Assembly: GCA_963749115.1 (NCBI GenBank)
Contig: CAVVLP010000003.1
Coordinates: 1 to 64,000, forward strand
Reading direction: 5' to 3'
Origin: SZUA-36 sp963749115
Lineage (GTDB): Bacteria > Pseudomonadota > Gammaproteobacteria > Xanthomonadales > SZUA-36
Length of the DNA stretch: 64,000 nt
Each line of letters begins with the position of its first letter. Within the stretch, counting starts at the first letter, position 1. The translations under genes and the position numbers were made by a program. The notes beneath the pieces were generated by a model. It saw only the letters and a list, made by a program, of their open reading frames with translations, was not told where the DNA came from and did not search any database. Positions 19,614 through 27,588 of the stretch are shown here, in pieces.

Positions 19614-20030
19614 ATGACCAGTGAATTGACAGGCAAAGTTTTGGGTGTTGGCGGTGTGTTTTTCCGCTCGCCTGATCCAGGGCGGTTAGCTGGCTGGTAC
19701 CGCGAAACACTGGGGCTGGAAACCGAATCCTGGGGCGCAACACACGGCACCAGTTTTTCCCCTGGAGCCATGCCGGCCAATGCTTTCACGGTGTGGAGCA
19801 CGTTCCCATCGGACACGGAATACTTTGGTGATCGCCGTCAGTCTTTTATGGTCAACCTGGTGGTGGATGACCTCGACGCCGCGCTGGCCAATGTCCGCGA
19901 TGCGGGTGGTAAAGTCATGCCGGAGAAAGAGGAGCACGACTTCGGTCGTTTTGGCTGGTTCATAGATCCGGACGGCAACCGTGTCGAACTATGGGAACCA
20001 CCTGAGAAAATTCCGGAACAAAGTGAGTGA
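19614..20030 (+). CDS. VOC (glyoxalase/dioxygenase fold) family protein
   Basis: A 138-residue single-unit vicinal-oxygen-chelate protein. Two beta-alpha-beta-beta-beta modules are visible: the first starts at GVFFRSPDPGRLAGWYRETLGLETE, and the second at FMVNLVVDDLDAALANVRDAGGKVMPEKEEHDFGRFGWFIDPDGNRVELWEPP. The closing DPDGNRVELWEP is the hallmark of the family and its glutamate is a usual metal ligand. Members include glyoxalases, antibiotic-binding proteins and many with unknown substrate; nothing here decides between them. The stop overlaps the start of slyX by four bases, so the two genes are translationally coupled. Confidence 0.85.
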   Translation: MTSELTGKVLGVGGVFFRSPDPGRLAGWYRETLGLETESWGATHGTSFSPGAMPANAFTVWSTFPSDTEYFGDRRQSFMVNLVVDDLDAALANVRDAGGKVMPEKEEHDFGRFGWFIDPDGNRVELWEPPEKIPEQSE

Positions 20031-20251
20031 GCAATACGATAGAAACACTGGGAAAACGTATTGATGAACTCGAAAGCCAGTTGGCATTTCAGGACGAGTT
20101 AATCGAGAGCCTGAACACCACGGTTGCCAAACAGGATCGTGAAATTCTCGAGTTAAAGCACCAATTCAGCCGCTTATCCGAACGACTGAAGGAAATTGGT
20201 GATGCTTCCCCCGGTGCGGAGCCACAGGATGAAACCCCGCCGCATTACTGA
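20027..20251 (+). CDS. slyX: SlyX family coiled-coil protein
   Basis: At 74 residues this matches E. coli SlyX (72 residues) in length and pattern: IDELESQLAFQDELIESLNTTVAKQDREI, a continuous coiled coil, and the conserved C-terminal ending ETPPHY (ETPPPHY in E. coli). SlyX is widespread in Gammaproteobacteria and its function is not established. Translation starts at a GTG overlapping the stop of the VOC gene. In most genomes slyX neighbours slyD or fkpA; the link to a VOC gene is local. Confidence 0.9.
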   Translation: MSNTIETLGKRIDELESQLAFQDELIESLNTTVAKQDREILELKHQFSRLSERLKEIGDASPGAEPQDETPPHY

Positions 20252-20328
20252 AAGCCGATTGTTCAATGAGGACAACAATAACTGATTTCATAATTTTGGT
20301 TTCTATGGGATCAGCTTACGTTTTCTTT

Positions 20329-20352
20329 GAAAAAGTACTCCGACCCCGGTGT
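20329..20352. repeat. Copy of a GTAC-centred dispersed repeat
   Basis: GAAAAAGTACTCCGACCCCGGTG-type sequence near the 3' side of srkA is the reverse complement of the GGAGTCAGAGTACCCTTTTC copy at 21397-21419 with a few changes. The two copies flank the srkA gene in opposite orientation. Words of this form commonly belong to repeats mobilised by REP-associated tyrosine transposases. Confidence 0.5.
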
Positions 20353-20379
20353 GGATCATGCACAAACCCTAATGCAGGG

Positions 20380-21375
20380 TTACATCGGTATTTGCATCGG
20401 TTCTTCCTGCATCCGCCCCAGTTGTTCCCGCAGGCCAAGTATCAGGTCTTCCCAGTAACGGGGCTCACCGAACCATGGAAATGCAATGGGGAAGGCCGGG
20501 TCCTGCCAGCGTTTTGCCAGCCAGGCGGCATGGTGCAGCATACGCAGGGTGCGCAGGGCTTCAACCAGGTTCAATTCACGCCGGTTAAAGTGATAAAACT
20601 GGGTGTATCCCTCCAGCACGTCCTTCATCTGCCCGGCCATTTCATGGTTATCACCCGATAGCAGCATCCACAGATCCTGTATGGCCGGCCCGCTTCGGCA
20701 GTCATCGAGATCGACAAAAAGCGGACCGTCCCGCCACATGATGTTGCCCGGGTGGCAGTCACCATGAAGTCGGATTTTGCTGTATGAGCCTGCACGCTCG
20801 AATGAGGCCTCAATTGAGATCAACAGATCATCGGCCAGGCTGGTGAATGCGGTTTCCAGGTGCGGTGGTAGCCAGCGCCCGTCCAGCAACTCTTTGACGG
20901 GTTCGTGACCAAAACTCTTGACCGTCAGTTCAGGTCGCGTGCGAAATGGTTTTTCAGCACCCACCGCGTGTATACGCCCAAGAAAACGACCCAGCCAGGT
21001 TCGTGTATTTTTTTGATCCAGTTCCGGCGCATGCCCGCCATGCCGTTCGAACATCGCGAACCTGAATCCGTCATGTTCGTGCAGGGTTTGTCCATTGATG
21101 ACCATTGGCGGGATCAGCGGTATTTCCGCGTCCGCTATTTCGAGTGCGAAAGTGTGCTCTTCAAGGATCTGTTCATTGGTCCACCGGCCGGGCCGGTAAA
21201 CCTTTGTAATGAGGGGTATCGCATCCTCGATACCCACCTGGTATACCCGGTTTTCATAACTGTTGAGCGCCAGCATACGCCCGTCGCACAACAGACCAAT
21301 AGACTCAACCACCTTGATCAGTTCCTCCGGATCAAGGCGGTAGTAAGGTGTCAGATTGTCGTCAGATTGATGCAT
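20380..21375 (-). CDS. srkA: Stress response kinase A (YihE-type)
   Basis: SrkA is a eukaryotic-like Ser/Thr protein kinase of the choline-kinase fold that counters programmed cell death in E. coli and is induced by Cpx stress. The 331-residue product matches E. coli YihE along its length: LNSYENRVYQVG near residue 38, YRPGRWTNEQILEEHTFAL, LGRFLGRIH, the catalytic loop RLHGDCHPGNIMWRDGP, the metal-binding VDLDDCRSGPAIQDLWMLL, and AWLAKRWQDPAFPIAFPWF. All catalytic residues are present. In many gammaproteobacteria srkA precedes dsbA, which is not seen here. The gene is bracketed by two opposed copies of a dispersed repeat. Confidence 0.95.
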   Translation of the reverse strand: MHQSDDNLTPYYRLDPEELIKVVESIGLLCDGRMLALNSYENRVYQVGIEDAIPLITKVYRPGRWTNEQILEEHTFALEIADAEIPLIPPMVINGQTLHEHDGFRFAMFERHGGHAPELDQKNTRTWLGRFLGRIHAVGAEKPFRTRPELTVKSFGHEPVKELLDGRWLPPHLETAFTSLADDLLISIEASFERAGSYSKIRLHGDCHPGNIMWRDGPLFVDLDDCRSGPAIQDLWMLLSGDNHEMAGQMKDVLEGYTQFYHFNRRELNLVEALRTLRMLHHAAWLAKRWQDPAFPIAFPWFGEPRYWEDLILGLREQLGRMQEEPMQIPM

Positions 21376-21396
21376 GATAAATTGGGGTGTAGATTC

Positions 21397-21477
21397 ATTG
21401 GAGTCAGAGTACCCTTTTCTTGCGAAAAAGAAATGAATATCGCAATTTGTATTGGGAAAAAGTACGCTGACACCAAT
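21397..21477. repeat. REP-like hairpin element with GTCAGAGTAC arms
   Basis: ATTGGAGTCAGAGTACCCTT at 21397-21416 pairs with the complement of AAAAAGTACGCTGACACCAA ending at 21477 over 23 positions with four mismatches. A smaller CTTTT/AAAAG hairpin sits inside. The element lies between srkA and the NYN gene, and a further related copy is at 20329-20352. No transposase gene is in the window. Confidence 0.6.
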
Positions 21478-21551
21478 TTATTTACATTCTCCCTTTTGAG
21501 ATTCCCTGTTTGGCAGTAGAATAGATTGTCCAAGCCAAGGTTTAACCCTCC

Positions 21552-22367
21552 ATGACCAACAAGACCACAAATCTGGCACTGTATTGCGATTTTGAAAACA
21601 TCGCTCTCGGTGTACGTGATGCACAATACGCACGTTTTGACATTAAGGAAGTATTGGAACGTTTACTGGTCAAGGGCAATATTGTGGTCAAGAAAGCCTA
21701 TTGTGACTGGGACCGGTACAAGGACTTCAAGGCGGACATGCATGAGGCTTCGTTTGAGTTGATCGAAATCCCGCATTTACGCCAATCCGGCAAGAATTCG
21801 GCGGATATACGTTTGGTGGTTGATGCGCTGGATCTGTGTTACACCAAATCTCACGTCGATACCTTCGTGGTGATATCGGGTGATTCTGACTTCTCACCAC
21901 TGGTCTCCAAGCTTCGTGAGAACAATAAGATTGTTATCGGGGTTGGTGTAAAAGAGTCAACTTCCAATCTGCTGATCGCCAATTGTGATGAGTTCATCTA
22001 CTACGATGACATCATCCGCCAGTCTGAACGCCGAAAGCCCGTTAAGAAAAAAACCAATGGCAAGAAAGAGAACCCGGATGAGCCGCCGGTTACTCCCGGT
22101 AAGGGCCAACGACGCGCGGAACAGGCTTTTGAATGGGTACTCGAGACCCTGGATGATCTGTTCAGTGAGCGTGATTCCGAGGAAAAAGTCTGGGGTTCAA
22201 TGGTCAAACAAACATTAAAAAGACGTAAACCCGGATTCAACGAACGTTATCATGGTTTTCGTTCATTCAGCGCATTGCTGGAGGAAATGAAAGAGAAAAA
22301 AATGGTCACCCTGAAGCTCGACCAGAAATCGGGTGGATACATCATTACTGACTATATTGGCTCCTGA
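21552..22367 (+). CDS. NYN-domain putative ribonuclease with C-terminal OST-HTH (LOTUS) domain
   Basis: The 271-residue product has an N-terminal NYN (PIN-like) nuclease fold with conserved acidic positions: LALYCDFENIALG, DIRLVVDALDLCYTKSHVDTFVVISGDSDFSPLVSKLREN and GVGVKESTSNLLIANCDEFIYYDD. A lysine-rich linker (about residues 155-180) leads to a C-terminal domain, QAFEWVLETLDDLFSERDSEEKVWGSMVKQTLKRRKPGFNERYHGFRSF, which fits the OST-HTH/LOTUS fold. That domain binds G-rich or structured RNA in other proteins. The pairing is known in bacterial LabA/DUF88 proteins. RNA processing or RNA-directed regulation is inferred, and no partner gene is adjacent. Confidence 0.85.
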   Translation: MTNKTTNLALYCDFENIALGVRDAQYARFDIKEVLERLLVKGNIVVKKAYCDWDRYKDFKADMHEASFELIEIPHLRQSGKNSADIRLVVDALDLCYTKSHVDTFVVISGDSDFSPLVSKLRENNKIVIGVGVKESTSNLLIANCDEFIYYDDIIRQSERRKPVKKKTNGKKENPDEPPVTPGKGQRRAEQAFEWVLETLDDLFSERDSEEKVWGSMVKQTLKRRKPGFNERYHGFRSFSALLEEMKEKKMVTLKLDQKSGGYIITDYIGS

Positions 22368-22431
22368 GGGCTGTTGGCTCATTGACCGCTTGCCGGATCG
22401 CTTTAATCCCTTTAATTTACAGGAATTATCC

Positions 22432-22974
22432 ATGTTACTAAGAAAACTACCCGGATTGGTGGCCATGCTATTTCTGGCCGGCAATGTTTATGCGCTTGAA
22501 CCACAGACCGGACCGGTGATAGATGCATATGGGCCGGTTTATGAAGTTCCCGACGGGTCCTGGAATCTCAAACAGGATACGCCATACAAGGTTTCGATGG
22601 ATGTCTCAGCTACCGCGGATTTCAGTGGTGATTTGAACCGCCGTCTTGAATCGGCCGCCCGTTTTCTGAACCTGCATGCCAGAAATGGGATCGCCCCTGA
22701 AAATATTGAATTTGCCATCGTTGTACATGGCTCTGCAGGTAAAGACCTGTTAAATGATGCCGCTTACGAGGCCCGTTTTGATGAGCCGAACCCAAACACG
22801 GCAATGCTGGCTGCGCTGCATCATGCCGGTGTGAAGGTTTACCTGTGTGGGCAGACGGCGGCCCATCGTGGTTTTACCGTTGAAGAGCTTAATCCGGCGG
22901 TGAGCCTGGCTCTTTCTGCCATGACGGCACATGTACGTTTGCAATCAGAAGGTTATACGTTGATTCCTTTTTGA
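22432..22974 (+). CDS. Exported DsrE/DsrF-like family protein
   Basis: A signal peptide (LPGLVAMLFLAGNVYA) is followed by a DsrE-like domain: YKVSMDVSATADFSGDLNRRLESAARFLNLHARNG, FAIVVHGSAGKDLL and AALHHAGVKVYLCGQTAAHRGFTVEELNPAVSLALSAMTAHVRLQSEGY. The cysteine in VYLCGQ is at the position conserved in many DsrE-type sulfur-carrier proteins. This exported subfamily is common in gammaproteobacteria and its role is not established; periplasmic sulfur handling is a guess. The start at 22432 has AGGA eight to twelve bases upstream. The gene ends in a strong terminator at 23005-23032. Confidence 0.8.
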   Translation: MLLRKLPGLVAMLFLAGNVYALEPQTGPVIDAYGPVYEVPDGSWNLKQDTPYKVSMDVSATADFSGDLNRRLESAARFLNLHARNGIAPENIEFAIVVHGSAGKDLLNDAAYEARFDEPNPNTAMLAALHHAGVKVYLCGQTAAHRGFTVEELNPAVSLALSAMTAHVRLQSEGYTLIPF

Positions 22975-23004
22975 CGGGAAGCGCAATTTGGCAGGCAAAA
23001 AAAA

Positions 23005-23032
23005 GACCCGTTAAAAACGGGTCCTTTTTTTT
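23005..23032 (+). terminator. Rho-independent terminator of the DsrE-like gene
   Basis: GACCCGTT at 23005-23012, a loop of AAA, and AACGGGTC at 23016-23023 form an 8-bp stem followed by C and eight T residues. It lies 30 bases after the stop codon. Confidence 0.92.
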
Positions 23033-23378
23033 GGCGGGCGTTGGTGGCTTTTGGCACATTACTACCCACACTCCCCTATTTTGATCAGTCTGCAAATCCC
23101 CATTAGCATTCTGATCACCCTTGCTTGTCCCCCAAGCTCATAACTCTCCTGTAACGACCATTTCCTTAGGTCTGACGTCTTCAGTGGTTGCCGTTGGAAC
23201 AACCCTTTCGCAAGCTGTCGTTGGCACAGCTCCGTCACAGGTGGTGACAAACGTCCTTGTCCATAATTTGTATGGTTCAAGAAAAGAAGATTTCTGTCTG
23301 AAACATTAATCTTCCCCCTTTATAATTCAATAATCGTGCCAAAGGGGTGTTGGGAGGGTAATGTATTTTTAAAACAAT

Positions 23379-23402
23379 GAGATACCTGTTTTTAGGTATC
23401 TC
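23379..23402 (-). terminator. Hairpin, possible ilvE terminator
   Basis: GAGATACCT at 23379-23387 pairs perfectly with AGGTATCTC at 23394-23402. Read on the minus strand, the stem is followed by ATTGTTTT, so it could end transcription of ilvE, whose stop lies about 130 bases upstream on that strand. Confidence 0.5.
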
Positions 23403-23449
23403 ATGCAGAGTCTTGTGAAATGTGAGGCTGACGTTTTGCGTTATGAAAG

Positions 23450-23464
23450 TGACAATATTTGTCA
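23450..23464. promoter_or_regulatory. TGACAA palindrome, possible operator
   Basis: TGACAATATTTGTCA is a palindrome with a three-base centre, and a further TTTGTCA half-site follows at 23470-23476. The spacing looks like a dimer-binding site plus a half-site. No promoter or regulator can be assigned. Confidence 0.3.
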
Positions 23465-23481
23465 GTTATGTTTGTCACCTG

Positions 23482-23526
23482 GTGTAGTGTCAACCCTGTA
23501 ACCTAGGATCAGTGTTGACACTACAC
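23482..23526. repeat. 13-bp perfect inverted repeat next to the ilvE stop
   Basis: GTGTAGTGTCAAC at 23482-23494 and GTTGACACTACAC at 23514-23526 are perfect reverse complements with 19 bases between them. The element ends four bases from the ilvE stop. It has no T run on either strand, so it is either a U-less terminator, a small palindromic repeat, or a binding site. Confidence 0.6.
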
Positions 23527-23530
23527 TAAC

Positions 23531-24448
23531 CTATAAATGACTCAACCAGTTGCGTTTGTCTTCAGTTTCACCGTTGAATAGCCCGAAAAATGCCGATTGA
23601 ATGCGCTTTGTCAGCGGACCACAGCCACCGTTGCCGATGGTGATGTGGTCGATCTGGCGTATCGGTGTTACTTCAACCGCGGTTCCGGTAAAAAAGGCTT
23701 CGTCGGCACCGTAAAGCTGTTCACGTGACAAGGTCTGTTCGGTCACCGCAATGCCAAGATCGGCTGCCAGCGAGAAAGCGGAGTCACGGGTGATACCACT
23801 CAGGATAGATGCAGAGGCTGGAGGGGTCAGTATTTTGCCATCCTTGATGAGAAACAGATTTTCACCTGCACCTTCGCTAAGCAATCCATCGTGGCCGAGT
23901 GCGATACCTTCGTCAAAGCCCCGATCCTTGGCTTCATAACCAATCAATTGACTGGACAGGTAATTTCCACCGGCCTTGGCACCGGTTGGCATCGTATTGG
24001 GTGCAATACGCTGCCATGATGTGATACAGGCGCGGATACCGTTCTTCAGGCCCTCTTCACCGAGGTATGCACCCCAGGAATCCACCATGATGGACACATC
24101 GACTGCATCCATATCTTTGGGTATGACACCTAGTCCACAATTGCCACGGGCAACCAATGGCCGAATGTAGGAAGACTCAAGACCGGTACTGCGCACGGCC
24201 TCAAAACAAGCATCACGAAGCTCTTCAAAACTGTAACGGATTGGAATCCTGTAAATAGAGGCTGAATAATACAAGCGCTTCAAGTGATCATCGAGTCTGA
24301 AAAATGCCGGGCCCTGCGGTGTTTTATAGGCACGGATCCCCTCAAATACCGAAGAACCGTAGTGCAGTGCATGACTCAGGACATGTACGGTGCAATCTTC
24401 AAAGTTGCGCATTTCACCATTGAACCAGATTTTATATTTTATACCCAT
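23531..24448 (-). CDS. ilvE: Branched-chain amino acid aminotransferase
   Basis: IlvE is a fold-type IV PLP enzyme that makes valine, leucine and isoleucine from their keto acids with glutamate. Recognition points are WFNGEMRNFEDCTVHVLSHALHYGSSVFEGIRAY near the start, IRPLVARG, APNTMPTGAKAGGNYLSSQLIGYEAK (lysine for PLP), EGAGENLFLI and GADEAFFTGTAVEVTPI. The start at 24448 (MGIKYKIWFN) gives 305 residues, the usual length; an upstream ATG at 24526 would add 26 residues absent from the family. It completes, with ilvD at 5195, the two branched-chain biosynthetic genes in the window, although they are not clustered. Confidence 0.96.
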   Translation of the reverse strand: MGIKYKIWFNGEMRNFEDCTVHVLSHALHYGSSVFEGIRAYKTPQGPAFFRLDDHLKRLYYSASIYRIPIRYSFEELRDACFEAVRSTGLESSYIRPLVARGNCGLGVIPKDMDAVDVSIMVDSWGAYLGEEGLKNGIRACITSWQRIAPNTMPTGAKAGGNYLSSQLIGYEAKDRGFDEGIALGHDGLLSEGAGENLFLIKDGKILTPPASASILSGITRDSAFSLAADLGIAVTEQTLSREQLYGADEAFFTGTAVEVTPIRQIDHITIGNGGCGPLTKRIQSAFFGLFNGETEDKRNWLSHL

Positions 24449-24714
24449 TTCATTTAATTCCGTTGTTACGCTTGAGCGATTGAAGTGTTCAGTATCCAAC
24501 CATGCAGTGGCCAGTTCAAGTAACATTTGCAGTGTTTTTGACGCATATCATTCGGGTGGAAGAGAAAAGCAAATAATTGTCGAATGGTGGCTGGTATTCA
24601 CGGGGTTTGTTAGCGTATTTTTCGCCGAAATAGCTGAAAACACCCATTCGTAATTGAGGTCTTCACGTTCTATCATGACGGGTAAAGTGCCACACAATAT
24701 TTGGAAACACACAA

Positions 24715-25629
24715 ATGAACCAGGAAGCACACCACCACCATCATCATGCAGCACCGGACTACAACCGCGCCTTTGCTATTGGTGTGGCGCTCAACCTGCT
24801 TTTCGTGGTGATCGAGGTTTTCTATGGTGTGATGGCCAACTCGTTGGCCCTGATAACCGATGCCGGCCACAACCTGAGTGATGTGATGGGTTTATTACTG
24901 GCGTGGGGTGCAAATTACCTGGCTGGAAAACAACCTTCATTGCGACGTACTTACGGCTACTCCCGTGCCACCATCCTGGCTTCCATGTTCAGCGGCCTGT
25001 TACTGCTGGCGGCTGTGGTGCTCATCAGTTGGGAAGCGATCCAGCGGTTTATTACACCTTCGGAACCTGTCGGTCAGACCATCATGCTGGTGGCTGGCGT
25101 CGGTGTAGTGATCAATGCGATCACTGCCTGGTTGTTTGTCTCCGGAAAGGATCATGACCTCAATATTCGCGGTGCATATTTACATATGGCGGCCGATGCG
25201 CTGGTTTCTCTCGGTGTGGTTGTTTCAGGATTTGTGATTTGGAAGTTCGGGCTGAAATGGTTTGATCCGCTGAGCAGCCTGTTGATCGCACTGGTGATTT
25301 TCTGGTCTACCTGGGGTCTGTTGCGTGATTCGTTAAACCTGGCGTTTGACGGCGTGCCACGTGATATGGATCCGAACGAGGTCCGTGTCTGGTTGTCGGC
25401 CCGTCCAGGTGTGAATGGGTTGCATGACCTGCATATCTGGCCAATGAGCACGACGGAAACAGCCTTGACCGCACACTTGCTAATGTCCGAACCGCCGCAG
25501 GGTGATGAATTTTTGCATCACCTCGCGGCACAGTTGCAGAAAAAGTTCAAGATCTCACACGCTACAATCCAGATTGAGCGGGGTGATGATGAGCACCCTT
25601 GCATGCAGTTGCATAATTGTGCCAAATGA
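24715..25629 (+). CDS. Cation diffusion facilitator (CzcD/ZitB type) metal exporter
   Basis: This 304-residue inner-membrane protein exports Zn2+ or similar divalent ions in exchange for protons. It has six membrane segments. The metal-site aspartates are in ALITDAGHNLSDV (segment 2) and HMAADALVSLG (segment 5). The C-terminal cytoplasmic ferredoxin-like domain runs from VRVWLSARPGVNGLHDLHIWPMSTTE onward, with ISHATIQIE near the end. An N-terminal run of six histidines (residues 6-11) is a natural metal-binding extension seen in this family. It diverges from ilvE and is followed by a cation antiporter with 62 bases between. Confidence 0.93.
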   Translation: MNQEAHHHHHHAAPDYNRAFAIGVALNLLFVVIEVFYGVMANSLALITDAGHNLSDVMGLLLAWGANYLAGKQPSLRRTYGYSRATILASMFSGLLLLAAVVLISWEAIQRFITPSEPVGQTIMLVAGVGVVINAITAWLFVSGKDHDLNIRGAYLHMAADALVSLGVVVSGFVIWKFGLKWFDPLSSLLIALVIFWSTWGLLRDSLNLAFDGVPRDMDPNEVRVWLSARPGVNGLHDLHIWPMSTTETALTAHLLMSEPPQGDEFLHHLAAQLQKKFKISHATIQIERGDDEHPCMQLHNCAK

Positions 25630-25691
25630 TGACCGGGAAGCAGGCTGATACCCTCCGGACAATCGAATAGACCCTGACAGGAGAGAACTCA

Positions 25692-27521
25692 ATGGCAGAC
25701 AGCTATTTCATGCAGGCATTCGTGTACCTGGCAGCGGCTGTTATCGCTGTTCCAATAGCAAAGCGTCTTGGACTCGGATCCGCACTTGGTTACCTGCTGG
25801 CCGGCCTCATCATTGGCCCGAACCTGTTGTCACTGGTTGGAAGTGAAGGCCGGGATGTCATGCATTTTGCCGAATTTGGTGTGGTGCTGATGCTTTTTCT
25901 CGTGGGTCTTGAGCTCCAGCCGTCCGTTTTGTGGCGCATGCGTGTACCGATTGTTGGACTGGGCGGTTTACAGGTTGTTTCCACTACTCTCATTATCGCT
26001 CTTCTATGTGCGTTTTTAGATTTTGAATGGCAAACCGCACTGGTGATTGGCCTGGTATTCTCCATGTCGTCAACGGCCATTGTTCTTCAGACACTGGACG
26101 AAAAAAGCTGGTTAAAGACCGTCGCTGGCCAGAGCGGTTTCTCGGTACTGCTATTTCAGGATGTGGCGGTCATATTCATGCTGGCGGTCATCCCGTTCCT
26201 TGCAATACCCGGTTTCATGGATAGCGCACAGTTGCTGCAGCATGCCTCAAACACAGCAGAGTCTGAGCCACCACAGTGGCTAAGCGCGCTGTCGGTCCTG
26301 GGCGTGGTGGTCTTAATCGTGCTGGCAGGCCGGTTTTTAACCCGACCGGTATTTCGCTACATCGCAAAGACCCGTAGCGGTGAGATTTTCATCGCCACCG
26401 CGCTTTTGTTGATTGTTGCAATCACGCTGGCCATGGGTGCTGTCGGTCTGTCGCCGGCTCTGGGTACTTTTGTTGCCGGTGTGGTCATGGCAGAAAGTGA
26501 ATTCCGGCACGAGCTTGAGGTCAGTATCGAGCCTTTCAAGGGCCTGTTGCTGGGTCTGTTCTTTATTGCTGTGGGCGCGAGTATTGATTTGGGCACCCTG
26601 GTATCTGAGCCATTCCTGATTGCAGGACTGGTGTTGGGACTTATGGCCCTCAAATTCGTCATATTGTTGATTCTTGGCCGTGTATTCAAGTTGCAGCTTG
26701 CAGATAACCTGATGTTCAGTTTCTTACTCGCCCAGGGTGGCGAGTTTGCCTTTTTGCTGGTCTCATTTGCATTACAGACCCATGCACTCAATCTTGAACT
26801 CGCCAACCTGTTGATCCTGGTGGTTGCACTTTCCATGGTGCTGACACCGGTTGCCATTATCATTTTTGAAAAGCTTATACAGCCGCGCTTGATCAGTACC
26901 TGTGATGAGCGTGGGGATGATGAGATTGATGCTGCTGATAACCCGGTGATCATTGCCGGGTTCGGGCGGTTTGGGCAGGTGGTTTCACGTCTGCTCAAAG
27001 CAAGTGGGTTTGAATCAACCTTGCTGGATCATGATGCCGGTCAGATCGAATTATCCGGCCGTTTCGGTAACCGCGTGTTTTATGGTGATGCTGCCAATGT
27101 AGAGTTGTTAAGGGCAGCCGGTGCTGAACAAGCGCGCTTACTGGTCATTGCCATTGACGACCGCGGGAAGGCCATCAAGATGATACAAAGCATCCGTATG
27201 CAATTCCCTGAACTGAAAATTCTGGCGCGGGCATACGACCGCACACATGCCTATGAACTCATCCATGCGGGCGCGGATTATATCGCTCGAGAAACGTTTG
27301 GGTCTGCGCTTGCGATGGGACAAGAGGCACTCAAATTATTGGGTCTCAAGGACATACGTGCCAAACGCATGGTCGAGAGTTTTGACAAACATGATACTGA
27401 GGGTATGCACAAGCTCTCGGAAGTATGGGGGGATGATCACGAATACGGTTTACGGGTTCGCCAGAATCTTGAAGACCTCGAACAGGTACTGCAAGCCGAT
27501 ATGCAGGCGGAGGAAGAGTGA
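25692..27521 (+). CDS. CPA2 family cation:proton antiporter with TrkA-N domain (KefB/KefC-like)
   Basis: This 609-residue protein is predicted to export K+ (or Na+) in exchange for H+. The first 380 residues carry about twelve membrane segments, including LGYLLAGLIIGP, FGVVLMLFLVGLELQP, FSMSSTAIVLQTL and LSPALGTFVAGVVMAES. A cytoplasmic RCK/TrkA-N domain starts at about residue 417 with the NAD-binding glycine pattern VIIAGFGRFGQVV and continues through GDAANVELLRAAGAEQARLLVIAIDD. It matches KefB/KefC architecture, but no KefF/KefG partner is adjacent and glutathione control cannot be inferred. AGGAG lies nine bases before the ATG. Confidence 0.92.
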   Translation: MADSYFMQAFVYLAAAVIAVPIAKRLGLGSALGYLLAGLIIGPNLLSLVGSEGRDVMHFAEFGVVLMLFLVGLELQPSVLWRMRVPIVGLGGLQVVSTTLIIALLCAFLDFEWQTALVIGLVFSMSSTAIVLQTLDEKSWLKTVAGQSGFSVLLFQDVAVIFMLAVIPFLAIPGFMDSAQLLQHASNTAESEPPQWLSALSVLGVVVLIVLAGRFLTRPVFRYIAKTRSGEIFIATALLLIVAITLAMGAVGLSPALGTFVAGVVMAESEFRHELEVSIEPFKGLLLGLFFIAVGASIDLGTLVSEPFLIAGLVLGLMALKFVILLILGRVFKLQLADNLMFSFLLAQGGEFAFLLVSFALQTHALNLELANLLILVVALSMVLTPVAIIIFEKLIQPRLISTCDERGDDEIDAADNPVIIAGFGRFGQVVSRLLKASGFESTLLDHDAGQIELSGRFGNRVFYGDAANVELLRAAGAEQARLLVIAIDDRGKAIKMIQSIRMQFPELKILARAYDRTHAYELIHAGADYIARETFGSALAMGQEALKLLGLKDIRAKRMVESFDKHDTEGMHKLSEVWGDDHEYGLRVRQNLEDLEQVLQADMQAEEE

Positions 27522-27533
27522 GGGAGTATCGCA

Positions 27534-27567
27534 CCCGGAACGGAACTCGGGGAGTAACCGTTCCGGG
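27534..27567. terminator. Possible bidirectional terminator hairpin
   Basis: CCCGGAACGG at 27534-27543 pairs perfectly with CCGTTCCGGG at 27558-27567 around a 14-base loop, between the convergent antiporter and M20 genes. There is no strong T run, so termination is only likely. Confidence 0.5.
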
Positions 27568-27588
27568 CTTCATTGTACTTGCACAATA

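Larger units (their letters stand above)
23034..23530. other. Non-coding region between DsrE-like gene and ilvE
   Basis: I see no gene in these 497 bases. The part nearest ilvE is dense in symmetric sequence: a 9-bp hairpin at 23379-23402, a 15-base palindrome at 23450-23464 and a 13-bp inverted repeat at 23482-23526, annotated separately. The part from 23034 to 23370 shows nothing I can name. Confidence 0.6.
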
